This document shows, piece by piece, positions 1-8,070 of a DNA stretch of 32,540 nt. The stretch is from the NCBI GenBank assembly GCA_002381865.1, contig DFYO01000070.1, forward strand, positions 1-32,540, written 5' to 3'. Source of the stretch: Clostridiales bacterium UBA4080. Lineage in GTDB: Bacteria > Bacillota > Clostridia > Lachnospirales > Vallitaleaceae. A program made the translations under genes and the position numbers. The notes under the pieces were generated by a model. It was not told the origin of the DNA. It did not search any database and was given only the letters and a program-made list of their open reading frames with translations. Within the stretch, counting starts at the first letter, position 1, and every line of letters begins with the position of its first letter.

Positions 1-82
1 TTATACCATAAATGGGGGATTTTTTATTAAAACATATAATAACAAGCATCAGGCCAAGTGCATTTCAAAGGGTTTCTTTTGA
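1..82. other. Non-coding left edge
   Basis: No supported gene. A minus-strand reading frame open over about 25 codons lies here, directly beyond the 33-bp repeat at 83-115, but it has no start signal and no recognisable family. Confidence 0.4.
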
Positions 83-115
83 CTTTTTCACTGGTCTCGA
101 ACCGTCCCCCTGTGT
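83..115 (-). repeat. 33-bp dispersed repeat, inverted partner of the right window end
   Basis: Read on the minus strand this is ACACAGGGGGACGGTTC followed by GAGACCAGTGAAAAAG. The plus strand at 32508-32540 carries the same 33 bases with one mismatch, so the two copies form a long-range inverted pair. Inside it GGTTCGAGACC can fold into a small hairpin. Short GGGGACGGTTC-type repeats of this kind occur in many bacterial genomes and resemble REP-like elements; linking this copy to a mobilising enzyme is inference. Confidence 0.85.
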
Positions 116-124
116 CGTGTGTTG

Positions 125-170
125 CAGAAGAACCGTCCCCCTGTGTTCAGAAGAACCGTCCCCCTGTGTT
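125..170 (-). repeat. Two perfect 23-bp tandem copies of the GGGGACGGTTC repeat
   Basis: Positions 125-147 and 148-170 are identical 23-bp units. Each contains the core AACCGTCCCCCTGTGT (plus strand), also present at 100-115. On the minus strand each unit can form a short hairpin pairing CAG with CTG. The last unit runs into the TAA stop codon (169-171) of the SLH gene, so the array abuts its 3' end. No terminator hairpin with a U-tract was seen here. Confidence 0.85.
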
Positions 171-3100
171 ATGGTGCTGGTGTAAAGGTTATTGTTATTG
201 TTCTGGTGTCTGAGTCGGTCATTCCGGCTTTTTTTGCTATTGCTTCAATGGTGACTGTGCCTGCCGCTTCATTTATATCAAAGCCACCTGTATATACAAA
301 GTCTGCTGCCCCATCTACTGATACATAGATATCTGCTCCTGAGGTAGCTGTGTCTAGCTCAATTCTAACAATTGTACCTTCTGTAACCGTAGTTGCCGGA
401 GAGGCTGAATAGGTCGGCTTTGCTACTCTGTTATCTATAAATACAATGTTCTTTCTTGCTTCTATAGAATTAGCTTTGCCTAGCTCTACTGCAATTGCCT
501 TGATTACAACAGTTTCTCCCTCTGGGTTCGCTGTGCTTACTGTAAATGGTGCCCCATAAGTACCTGAGCTTGTAGTAGGCGTGCTTCCATCCGTTGTATA
601 GTATACAGTTGCTCCAGCTGCTGCTGTTATTGTAACCTCTACTGTACTAGTGCTTGGAACTTCTGATACACTTGAAGGGGAGGTATTAATTGACGGTGTT
701 GCTACTCTGTTAGATTCAAAGGTAACTGATTTGCTGGCTACCGCAGAATCCGACATTCCTGTTTTAACTGCTATTGCCTTGATATTCTTAGTTTCTCCAT
801 CTGCTCCATTTTCATTCTCCACTGTAAAGGAGCCTGCGTAAAGCTTGTTGGTAGCCGATACTGTTGAGGTTGGTGTTGCTCCATTAGTAGTATAATATAT
901 GCTTGCTCCTGCTGTTGCTGATGCCAAGGTAACTGTAATAGCTTCATTATTAGCAGCAGAATTGGCTGAGGTTGTAATAGTCGGTGTTGATACCTGTGGA
1001 AGACTTGTTCTAAAGGTAGAGGTAGTTTTTGGCACTGAGTTACCCGCCTCGTCCTTGATTTTTGAAGCCAAAATTATTACATAATAATTTTTATCCACAT
1101 CCAGCTCTGCACTTGGCGTAAGCTGAATTACCTTTTTAGCTGAGTCAATGGTAGCTGAGAAGGTCTTAGTAGTTCCTGTTGCACTTGCTTCTCTAAGCTC
1201 AATAAAGGTATTGATATTACTATTGGTTACTGCTGAGCCTGATGCTAAAATAATAGCCTCGTTAAAGGTTATTGTAACCTTTGTTCCTGCGGATATATTA
1301 GTTGCATTATTAGCAGGTGAAAAGCTCGGAACCGGTGCTGCTACATCGGCTGCGCCAACTGTGAACTTTGAGGTGGTTTTGCTTACAACATTCTTGTCTG
1401 AATCCTGAATCTTATCTCCAAGAATAATAATATAATAATCCTTGCCATCCTTTAAGGCTGCACTTGGAGTAATCTCAATTACCTTTTTCTTAGAGTCAAT
1501 AGTTGCACTAAAGGATTTTGAAGTGCCTGATGTCGAAGTCTCTCTAATTTCAACAAAATCATCAATATTAGAGGCTTTTACCTCTGAACCACTTTTAAGC
1601 TGTATTGCTTCATTAAAGGTTATCTTAATCTTGGTGTTAGCTGCAACATTTTTTGCATCCTTAGCTGGTGAAAAGGTTGGAACAGGTGCTCCACTGGTAG
1701 CTGTTCCTGTTTTAAAGCTTGAATAAGTCTTAACGTTCTCATTTTCCTTTTCGTCCTCAAGGGTTTCCTTAAGAAGTATTACATAATAGGTAGTGCTTAC
1801 ATCTAAGGTGCTGTCAGGTGTAATTGTAACCGTTTTTTTATCTGAGCTGATTTCAGCACTAAAATCAAGCTCTGTTCCTGTTTGAGAGGATTTTCTAAGC
1901 TCAAATACGTCCTCTAGGCTAGAGGCTGTAACCTTGCCTCCGCCCTCAAGATATATAGGCTCATCAAATACCACTGTAATTTTTGTATCTATTGCAATAT
2001 TAGTTGCATCGTCCTTAGGTGTAAAGGTTGGAACAGGTCCTTCCTTATCCTCTGCAAGCACAGGAGGCTTGGACACATTGGAGCCGGTAGTTATGGTGCT
2101 AGGCTTTGTTTGATAGGTAATATCATTGGCATAAGCCTTAAGCTCACTGATCTTGCCCTCGCCCTTAAAGGCTACCTTGGCATTGGCAGTTACTGAGCCT
2201 ATGCTTGCTCCTGAATTAATATCCACCTCTGAGGAAGAGGCTCCTGAGCCTATAGAAAGATTGGTAATCTTTCCTGAATATACATTTACAAGGCTCTTTC
2301 TTTCTAATACTACATTAGCAAAATTACCCTTAAAGGTTGTTTTTTGAGAGGCTAAAGAGCTTCCGCTTAATACTATTTTCTTAAAGCCTTCTCCTGAAAT
2401 GTTTTTTTGCTCTAAAATAGCTCCGTTATTAACTGTAGTGTCATTTATCAAGCTGTTGCCTGATAATAGAACTCTTACGTCGCCGCTGCTCTTGGATACA
2501 TTAAGCTGATTAATTCTTGAATCAGTTAAGTTAACGGTACTCTCACCGCCTCCAAGTACTGTAAGCGTTCCAAATACTACTATATTTTTAAGCGTTACAT
2601 CCCCATCAGCTACATCCTTGCTGATAGTAAGATTGCCAGTATATATCTTGTTGGAAAGAGAGGTTCCCTTTTTATCAATGGTATAGCTTCCGCTAACAAC
2701 TCCTTCACCCTCTAAAAGTCTAACAAGGATTGCACAGGCTTCTGCTCTTTTTAGTGGTCCGTTTGGATTGTAGTTTTTCTTGTTATCGCCCTTCATATAG
2801 CCTCTGGCATAAACCTTTTTAACTCCATCCTTTGCCCAGCTAGAAATCTCCGCTTCATCTGCAAGCTCGCTTAAATTAACTGAGCTACTATAGTCCGGCA
2901 GTACCTTTGCCAGCATATTAGCTGCTTCCTGTCTGGATATATTGTTTTTCGGTCTAAAGGTGTTATCTGTGTAGCCGGAAATATACCCTGCTGCCACTGC
3001 CTTTCTAACCTCGTTATAATACCAGTCACTTGACTTAATATCTGTCATAGAAATATCTGTGGTTGCTGTTACTCCCAGTGCAAGATTCAGCATTTTGCTA

Positions 3101-3327
3101 AATTCTGCTCTTGTAACAGGATTATTAGGCTTAACCTTTCCATCAGGATAGCCCTTGATAAAGCCCTTATTCATTCCCTGCTTTATTTCTGTCTCTGCCC
3201 AATGCCCATTAATATCCTCAGGCACTCCCGCTACTGCCATGGATGGCAAGGCAGTTGTCATTGTAACTACCGCCATAAAGGCTGCGGCTGCCTGCTTTAC
3301 CCTCTTAAAAAAACTTACTTTCATCAT
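169..3327 (-). CDS. SLH-domain surface protein with Ig-like and chitobiase-C-like repeats
   Basis: A 1052-residue secreted protein expected to be held on the cell wall by its N-terminal SLH domains, which bind secondary cell-wall polymer. A signal peptide covers about residues 1-34. Three SLH repeats follow (about 35-205; motifs such as GYPDGKVKPNNPVTRAEF and GYTDNTFRPKNNISRQEA). Next come a beta-rich region (about 210-430), three tandem Big_5-type Ig-like domains (about 440-780, each starting with PVPTF or PVPSF and containing a VTFNEAI-like segment) and three chitobiase/hexosaminidase C-terminal-like domains (about 790-1052, with YYTTDGSTPT motifs). The start at 3327 is chosen because GGAGG lies 8 nt upstream (3336-3340); the longer reading frame to 3354 would include this site. 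The ligand is unknown. A structural or adhesive role is inferred. Confidence 0.9.
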   Translation of the reverse strand: MMKVSFFKRVKQAAAAFMAVVTMTTALPSMAVAGVPEDINGHWAETEIKQGMNKGFIKGYPDGKVKPNNPVTRAEFSKMLNLALGVTATTDISMTDIKSSDWYYNEVRKAVAAGYISGYTDNTFRPKNNISRQEAANMLAKVLPDYSSSVNLSELADEAEISSWAKDGVKKVYARGYMKGDNKKNYNPNGPLKRAEACAILVRLLEGEGVVSGSYTIDKKGTSLSNKIYTGNLTISKDVADGDVTLKNIVVFGTLTVLGGGESTVNLTDSRINQLNVSKSSGDVRVLLSGNSLINDTTVNNGAILEQKNISGEGFKKIVLSGSSLASQKTTFKGNFANVVLERKSLVNVYSGKITNLSIGSGASSSEVDINSGASIGSVTANAKVAFKGEGKISELKAYANDITYQTKPSTITTGSNVSKPPVLAEDKEGPVPTFTPKDDATNIAIDTKITVVFDEPIYLEGGGKVTASSLEDVFELRKSSQTGTELDFSAEISSDKKTVTITPDSTLDVSTTYYVILLKETLEDEKENENVKTYSSFKTGTATSGAPVPTFSPAKDAKNVAANTKIKITFNEAIQLKSGSEVKASNIDDFVEIRETSTSGTSKSFSATIDSKKKVIEITPSAALKDGKDYYIIILGDKIQDSDKNVVSKTTSKFTVGAADVAAPVPSFSPANNATNISAGTKVTITFNEAIILASGSAVTNSNINTFIELREASATGTTKTFSATIDSAKKVIQLTPSAELDVDKNYYVIILASKIKDEAGNSVPKTTSTFRTSLPQVSTPTITTSANSAANNEAITVTLASATAGASIYYTTNGATPTSTVSATNKLYAGSFTVENENGADGETKNIKAIAVKTGMSDSAVASKSVTFESNRVATPSINTSPSSVSEVPSTSTVEVTITAAAGATVYYTTDGSTPTTSSGTYGAPFTVSTANPEGETVVIKAIAVELGKANSIEARKNIVFIDNRVAKPTYSASPATTVTEGTIVRIELDTATSGADIYVSVDGAADFVYTGGFDINEAAGTVTIEAIAKKAGMTDSDTRTITITFTPAP

Positions 3328-3466
3328 AACCCTAACCTCCATATTAATTGTCAATGATATTCGCCCTATGTAACTGTAGCGAAATATTTTGTAATAAATA
3401 CTCCATATTCATTAGACGATTCTCCCCGCCATAAAGTTCATTTGAACTAGAGTAATTTTCGTTAAT
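3328..3466 (-). promoter_or_regulatory. Long structured 5' leader of the SLH gene
   Basis: About 130 nt separate the predicted promoter from the SLH start. The leader can form AGTTCA/TGAACT (3435-3448) and a longer stem pairing ATATTTCGC with GCGAATAT. It matches no riboswitch core that I recognise. It may simply stabilise the mRNA. Confidence 0.3.
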
Positions 3467-3495
3467 ATTATAACATTTAGGCATTCCAAACACAA
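3467..3495 (-). promoter_or_regulatory. Sigma-A promoter of the 169-3327 SLH gene
   Basis: On the minus strand TTGTGT (3490-3495) and TATAAT (3467-3472) are separated by 17 bp. The promoter lies between the stop of the upstream GYF-domain gene (3547) and the SLH gene, so the latter can be transcribed alone. Confidence 0.6.
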
Positions 3496-3546
3496 TCTAT
3501 CCCTTTATTTTTAATAAAAATGTAATCTAAGCATCTAACAAGCTCC

Positions 3547-5901
3547 CTATCTTGTTACAACACTGTCACCCGATACCGCCTTTAGCATCCCATAAGCACC
3601 TACCTCAAACTCCCCCGCCAACACATTATTATCATACAAATAATATTTGAATTTAAAATTAGAGCCATCCTCAAAGGCTGCATTAAACTTCAATACCCCA
3701 TTATTGTATTTTGCCTTTGTTTGATAGGTATATTCCTCGTCTGTGGTTACCGTAAGCTTAATCGAATAATTTTCATCATCAATTTTACTAAGCTCCAGCT
3801 TTATCGGCATTGGCTCAAAGGCTTCTTCATTTACCTCTATTCCTTCCTCTACCGCTCTTTTTATTTCTTCATCCGAAGGCATTTCCTTATCTAGAGCCTG
3901 CATTATCCCACTTAAAAACCATTTTGTAATAAGCTCGCCCAGTCCCTGCGCATACTTTTGCAGATTGCCTGCATCTGTTATCTGAAAATCTCCCTGCCAT
4001 ACTCCCGTTAAGTCCTCCTTGCCATTTTCCACCTTAACTCTTTGGAAATCAACAAAGTCATAGGAATTAACCGCTTGATTATTTACAGTTGTTGTTGTTT
4101 TATCCAGAAAATAAAACCCAATATTATTAACTCCTTTTTCTAACGGAATAAACATTATCTGATTGGTTGCTCTCTCAAATTCCTTTACCATTAATTTTTT
4201 TGTACCTCTATAGGCTGCAACAACACTCTTGCCGTGGGTTCCCACTCCAGCCTGAACAATCAGATAATCCTTTTGCAGCCAGTCCCTCGGCACATCGGAA
4301 TAGTCCTTAAATTTAGCTTTAACACGATTTTTTGCCAGCTCATCATATACTATCAGCTCCGGATTTGATACTTTTATAGTTTCACCATTATCTTTGACAT
4401 CAACAATTGCACTATATACTGTTCCTCCAAAATATTCATCCCCTATCTTAGATTCCTGTGCCGATTTTTCTGCCTCCTTAAATAGCTCTCCAACCCTGTC
4501 CCAATCAAATAGGGCTGTTTTTCCCAAAAGCGAAAAGGAATTATATTGCAAATCAGGCTCATCTGCTGCTGTTTTTGATATATACGGTCCGATCTTTTGC
4601 CCATCAAAGGGAATATATAGCTCTGTCTTTCCAGGGAAATTGGGATCAGCTACCATAATCCTATCCTTGGTAATTCTATAAGCCAATATTGCATGACCTG
4701 ACTCAAGTGTTGTTTCATTCGGCTTTTGCTCTCGGACATAGATGCCCATAAGCTGTGGCTCTCCTGTTAAAAGCATTGCATAAGCAAAGGAATAGTATAT
4801 CTGTGCCTCTGATAGATACTGATTTTTGTGAATATATTCATATATATAATCAAAATAATAGCCATTCCAGTTTCCTTCTCTTTGCACTACACTTGCAAGC
4901 CTTATCCCAATAGAATCATCTCTATCAAAAGCAGGCGTTTTTAGTATATCATGATTATTGTCAAATCTTGTATACAAGGAAGCCTCGCCTTTAAGCTTTT
5001 TCTCAAAATAATAATAGGCCATTGAGGCTACCTGACCTGCACAATGTCCCCCCGGTGAAATCTGTGAGCCATAATTTACAAAGGACCAATCATCCACCTT
5101 CGGCTTAAAGCCCGAGTCTATATCAAGGTTCTTTAAATCCTCAAGCTTAATCTTGGTTGCCACTATATCCGTAAAATGCTTGGTAGCTACTATAAGCTTT
5201 GTGTTGTCTTGATATATAAGCGGCATTGCTTCTAGCTTGCCTTGCTTTGTATAATAAAATGCCATTGCAAATTCATCCTGTGCTACCTGAATCGGTATTG
5301 TTACAAGCATTGGCTCTTTGGCTGTTTCTCCGCCATTTTCAATAGTAATCAAAGGAGTAATGGGTGTGAACTTATCCCCAAAACGATGTGAGGTTATCTG
5401 TCTGGTGGATATTTTAAATTTTTTTGAATTGCTATAGGAGCTTTTATTGATTTCAATTTTAAGGCCATTAATCATTGATTCAGAATCAGATACTTCAACT
5501 ACACCTCCTGCAGTATCTATAGCCTTTTCTTCTAATACTACTGCTTTTTCAGTTTTAAGATTTTTTTCAGGCTTATCTCTAAATACCATAAACCAAATGC
5601 CAGCAATTAAAAGCGCCAAAATAAGTACAAAAACCAAGCAGCCCTTTAAACAGCCTGATTTTTTCTTTTTACCTGTATTATTTAAAGAGGGCTGTAAATT
5701 ATTTGGGTTTTCATTGTGACTTGCAACTGCTTGCTCAAATATCCCCTTAACCTCTTTAGCCTTTACCCATTGTCCTATTTCACTATGATATACTAATGTG
5801 TCGGGGGTAAGCTGCCCTGTGGTAGTCATTTCTCTTAGCTGCTCAATTGTATATGGTCCGTAGTTCTGCTGATTAACACTGATATACCAATTTTCATTCA
5901 T
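3547..5901 (-). CDS. Membrane-anchored GYF_2 protein with papain/C39-like Cys-His domain
   Basis: A 784-residue protein with an uncommon layout. Residues 4-54 form a GYF_2 domain (WYISVNQQNYGPYTIEQL...W), usually a protein-binding module on the cytoplasmic side. A linker and one membrane helix follow (about 87-107). Residues 130-250 look like a ZU5-type beta domain. A domain with cysteine-peptidase-like motifs comes next: GGHCAGQ (Cys287), SGHAILAY (His403) and ADPN (Asp419). The remainder is beta-rich. The Cys/His/Asp spacing fits a C39/papain fold, but activity is not shown. The start at 5901 has AAGGAG 7-8 nt upstream; the reading frame extends 7 codons further to 5922 but would contain that site. 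It could cleave or bind a surface protein, with GYF tethering an inner partner; this is inference. Confidence 0.75.
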   Translation of the reverse strand: MNENWYISVNQQNYGPYTIEQLREMTTTGQLTPDTLVYHSEIGQWVKAKEVKGIFEQAVASHNENPNNLQPSLNNTGKKKKSGCLKGCLVFVLILALLIAGIWFMVFRDKPEKNLKTEKAVVLEEKAIDTAGGVVEVSDSESMINGLKIEINKSSYSNSKKFKISTRQITSHRFGDKFTPITPLITIENGGETAKEPMLVTIPIQVAQDEFAMAFYYTKQGKLEAMPLIYQDNTKLIVATKHFTDIVATKIKLEDLKNLDIDSGFKPKVDDWSFVNYGSQISPGGHCAGQVASMAYYYFEKKLKGEASLYTRFDNNHDILKTPAFDRDDSIGIRLASVVQREGNWNGYYFDYIYEYIHKNQYLSEAQIYYSFAYAMLLTGEPQLMGIYVREQKPNETTLESGHAILAYRITKDRIMVADPNFPGKTELYIPFDGQKIGPYISKTAADEPDLQYNSFSLLGKTALFDWDRVGELFKEAEKSAQESKIGDEYFGGTVYSAIVDVKDNGETIKVSNPELIVYDELAKNRVKAKFKDYSDVPRDWLQKDYLIVQAGVGTHGKSVVAAYRGTKKLMVKEFERATNQIMFIPLEKGVNNIGFYFLDKTTTTVNNQAVNSYDFVDFQRVKVENGKEDLTGVWQGDFQITDAGNLQKYAQGLGELITKWFLSGIMQALDKEMPSDEEIKRAVEEGIEVNEEAFEPMPIKLELSKIDDENYSIKLTVTTDEEYTYQTKAKYNNGVLKFNAAFEDGSNFKFKYYLYDNNVLAGEFEVGAYGMLKAVSGDSVVTR

Positions 5902-5937
5902 ATTTATAGCTCCTTCACACAAGAATGATTATTGCTA

Positions 5938-5966
5938 ATTATATTCTCTTTATTGGTAAAATCACC
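5938..5966 (-). promoter_or_regulatory. Possible promoter of the GYF_2 gene
   Basis: TATAAT on the minus strand (5938-5943) has a weak -35, GGTGAT (5961-5966), 17 bp away. The -35 overlaps the terminator-like hairpin of the upstream gene. Confidence 0.35.
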
Positions 5967-5986
5967 CTGCATTACTGCAAGGTGAT
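5961..5986 (-). terminator. Terminator-like hairpin after the zinc-ribbon gene
   Basis: An 11-bp stem (ATCACCCTGCA / TGCAAGGTGAT with one G-U pair) and a 4-nt loop lie about 70 bp past the stop of the zinc-ribbon gene. Only a short T-run follows on the minus strand, so termination may be partial. Confidence 0.5.
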
Positions 5987-6053
5987 CTTATTTGTTTCTT
6001 TATATTTTGATTCTAATAATAATATCTGCTACTGCTTTGTATGTCTATTAGCT

Positions 6054-6641
6054 TTATACCATTGCATCCATCATTGAGGATATAATCAGTGCTACTGCTC
6101 CTCCAAAGAGTATTCCTATTACAAGACCAACAATCATTAATATAAGCATTGCAATGGACCAGTTTTTAAGGTTCTTATTAACATTACCGCTAAATGCCCA
6201 GATAATAACCATTACAAAGCCAACTATAGGAATCATCATTAAAAGCATTACTCCAAGATATGCAAGCACGCTCATCGGCTTATCTCTATCACTAGCTACA
6301 GCAGGAGCTGTCTGATAGGTTGGCTGAGGTGAGGGCTGCTCGTATACCGGTTGAACAGGCGGTGCTGCTTGTACGGGCGGTACCTGCTGAACAGGCGGTA
6401 CTGGTTGAACTGGTGCTGCTGCTTGTACGGGTGGCGCTGCTTGAACAGGTGGCGCTCCCACAGGAACTACCACAGGCTCAACAGTTTCTGAAAATGGCTT
6501 TATTGGTGCTGCTGCAGCAGCTCCTGCCTCAGAAAATGGCTTTATTGGCTCTGAGCCTGAAGCTGGCTGATTTTTTGCTCCGCAATTAGGACAAAACATA
6601 CTATCATCGGGCATCTGCTTACCACATTTTTCACAATACAT
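6054..6641 (-). CDS. Zinc-ribbon, Pro/Gln-rich two-helix membrane protein
   Basis: A 195-residue protein. Residues 1-23 form a zinc ribbon (CEKCGK ... CPNCGA, two CxxC knuckles). Residues 30-115 are a Pro/Val/Gln/Ala-rich low-complexity linker, including a duplicated PIKPFSE segment and repeated PPVQAA-like units. Two membrane helices lie at about 130-152 and 163-190. Such zinc-ribbon plus DUF4190-like proteins are common in Clostridia and their role is generally unknown. AAGGAGG lies 6 nt before the ATG. It has its own promoter (6676-6704) and a terminator-like hairpin downstream, so it is probably monocistronic. Confidence 0.85.
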   Translation of the reverse strand: MYCEKCGKQMPDDSMFCPNCGAKNQPASGSEPIKPFSEAGAAAAAPIKPFSETVEPVVVPVGAPPVQAAPPVQAAAPVQPVPPVQQVPPVQAAPPVQPVYEQPSPQPTYQTAPAVASDRDKPMSVLAYLGVMLLMMIPIVGFVMVIIWAFSGNVNKNLKNWSIAMLILMIVGLVIGILFGGAVALIISSMMDAMV

Positions 6642-6675
6642 AAATTACCTCCTTAGGGTACATCCTTTTTTATTA

Positions 6676-6704
6676 ATTATAGTATTAATGCTCTGCTACG
6701 TCAA
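6676..6704 (-). promoter_or_regulatory. Sigma-A promoter of the zinc-ribbon gene
   Basis: TTGACG (6699-6704), a 17-bp spacer and TATAAT (6676-6681) on the minus strand. The -35 lies beside and partly beneath the stop region of the upstream diguanylate cyclase gene. Confidence 0.75.
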
Positions 6705-7892
6705 TAAATTACTAGCCTCTGTTCGGTTTCTTCCCTTTTGTTTGGCTCTATATAATGCCATATCTGCATATTTGATATAGGTGTCAGCCTCTGCTGTAAG
6801 CTTTAAATGTGGAACTCCTACATAACCAATGGAAACAGTTGCAGAAACAGTTTTACGATTGGGAATTCTAAACTTTTCCTGTTCAACCAAGCTTCTTATC
6901 TTCTCGGCATATTCTGCGATGTATTCCTTTTTGGTTTCTCTTAATATTACCAAGAATTCCTCTCCGCCCCAGCGAATTATATAATCAGTGCTTCTGGTAT
7001 TCTCTTTAAGTATTTGTGCAAAGCGCTTTAATATATCATCTCCTGCCTGATGTCCATAATTATCATTGATTTTCTTAAAATAATCTATATCCATCATCAA
7101 TATTCCGTAAAACAGATTTTTTTCATCCCTTGAGCGTCTTTCAATAATTCCCAAATGCTTAGGAACCTTTACAAAGTCTTCCATCTCTATTCTGCATACC
7201 TCATCAAAATAATGGCGGTTTTTCAGCTCTGTCATAGCATCCTTGTGTGCCAGCTCCTGAATTTTCTCTCTAAGAAAAAACTCCTTTCTGCCATAATATT
7301 CCAGCAGATAGGCAACAAACATCCCTACAAAGTTAGAGGCGCTCATATAGAAAAAATTAGCTATAACAAGCTCTGTAGGTGTCTTTAATATAAAGTATTC
7401 AACCAGTGTATATGTAAAGAGTAAAAGATTCCCCAGTAGTACCTTTTGAAGATACTTCATGTGCATAAACACATATATAGCCATAAAATATGGAACAAGT
7501 CCTGCAAAGCAGCGAGATATATCAGGATGCTCCTTCCCCACAATTGCCATTAGCACAATCCCTGAGCCAAATACAGCTGCTGCTGCCATATTAATAGGTG
7601 CAGAATACTTAACATATTTTTTCCAATAGGTGGAAAAGAAAAATGCACTCATAAAGGGCGATACAATAAATAGTCTAATCTTTAAAAAATCCCATAGCAA
7701 GCTATTAAACAAATGGTAATCTACAATTACAAAGGAATAATACAAAACTCCTGCAATTATAAGCATCAGCCTATATACAGATAAATCTCCTATTCTCTGC
7801 TCCTGATATTCCTCTTCCAGCTTTGAGTCCTTAATCAAAAGCGAATAGGGCGATATCTTGTTATGAAATTCCTCTGTAAAACCTGCTGTCAT
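6696..7892 (-). CDS. Membrane diguanylate cyclase (GGDEF domain)
   Basis: A 398-residue protein predicted to make cyclic di-GMP from two GTP. Residues 40-200 hold about five or six membrane helices, a likely sensor without a recognised ligand domain. Residues 212-395 form the GGDEF domain: DAMTELKNRHYFD at its start, the metal-binding MDIDYFKKIND near 267-277, and the active-site motif GGEEF at 309-313. The allosteric I-site RxxD is present (RSTD, 300-303), five residues before GGEEF, so product inhibition is expected. AGGTGG lies just upstream of the start. A promoter and a short leader with two competing hairpins precede it. The c-di-GMP target is not visible in the window; nearby surface-protein genes are candidates only by proximity. 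Confidence 0.93.
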   Translation of the reverse strand: MTAGFTEEFHNKISPYSLLIKDSKLEEEYQEQRIGDLSVYRLMLIIAGVLYYSFVIVDYHLFNSLLWDFLKIRLFIVSPFMSAFFFSTYWKKYVKYSAPINMAAAAVFGSGIVLMAIVGKEHPDISRCFAGLVPYFMAIYVFMHMKYLQKVLLGNLLLFTYTLVEYFILKTPTELVIANFFYMSASNFVGMFVAYLLEYYGRKEFFLREKIQELAHKDAMTELKNRHYFDEVCRIEMEDFVKVPKHLGIIERRSRDEKNLFYGILMMDIDYFKKINDNYGHQAGDDILKRFAQILKENTRSTDYIIRWGGEEFLVILRETKKEYIAEYAEKIRSLVEQEKFRIPNRKTVSATVSIGYVGVPHLKLTAEADTYIKYADMALYRAKQKGRNRTEASNLLT

Positions 7893-7919
7893 ATTGCCAC
7901 CTACTTTAAAGGAAATAGT

Positions 7920-7946
7920 ATTGTATCTAAGGGATACAATCCCTTA
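7920..7946 (-). promoter_or_regulatory. Two mutually exclusive hairpins in the diguanylate cyclase leader
   Basis: On the minus strand TAAGGG-ATTGTAT-CCCTTA (7928-7946) and ATTGTATC-CCTTA-GATACAAT (7920-7940) are both inverted repeats and share bases, so only one can form at a time. The predicted transcript begins at the first of them, about 50 nt before the start codon. The element could also be a DNA operator. Confidence 0.45.
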
Positions 7947-7950
7947 ACTA

Positions 7951-7979
7951 ATCATATCACGATGTAAGTAGCAGTTCAA
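7951..7979 (-). promoter_or_regulatory. Sigma-A promoter of the diguanylate cyclase
   Basis: TTGAAC (7974-7979), a 17-bp spacer and TATGAT (7951-7956) on the minus strand, about 60 bp before the start codon. Confidence 0.65.
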
Positions 7980-8005
7980 TGATTACTTGTCAGATAATTT
8001 AAAGC

Positions 8006-8039
8006 AAAAAACCCATCCAAAATTTTGGATGGGTTTTTT
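8006..8039 (-). terminator. Strong terminator of the major S-layer gene
   Basis: A perfect 34-bp palindrome: six A, CCCATCC, AAAA, then TTTT, GGATGGG, six T. It lies 32 bp beyond the S-layer stop codon and is followed by a T-run on either strand, so it can end transcription in both directions. Confidence 0.92.
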
Positions 8040-8070
8040 AATAAGCTATGAATTCTAATAATAATTAATC

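Noticed and set aside
3328..3466. c-di-GMP riboswitch before the SLH gene
   Set aside because: The GEMM-type core and tetraloop-receptor motifs are not visible; kept only as an unassigned structured leader.
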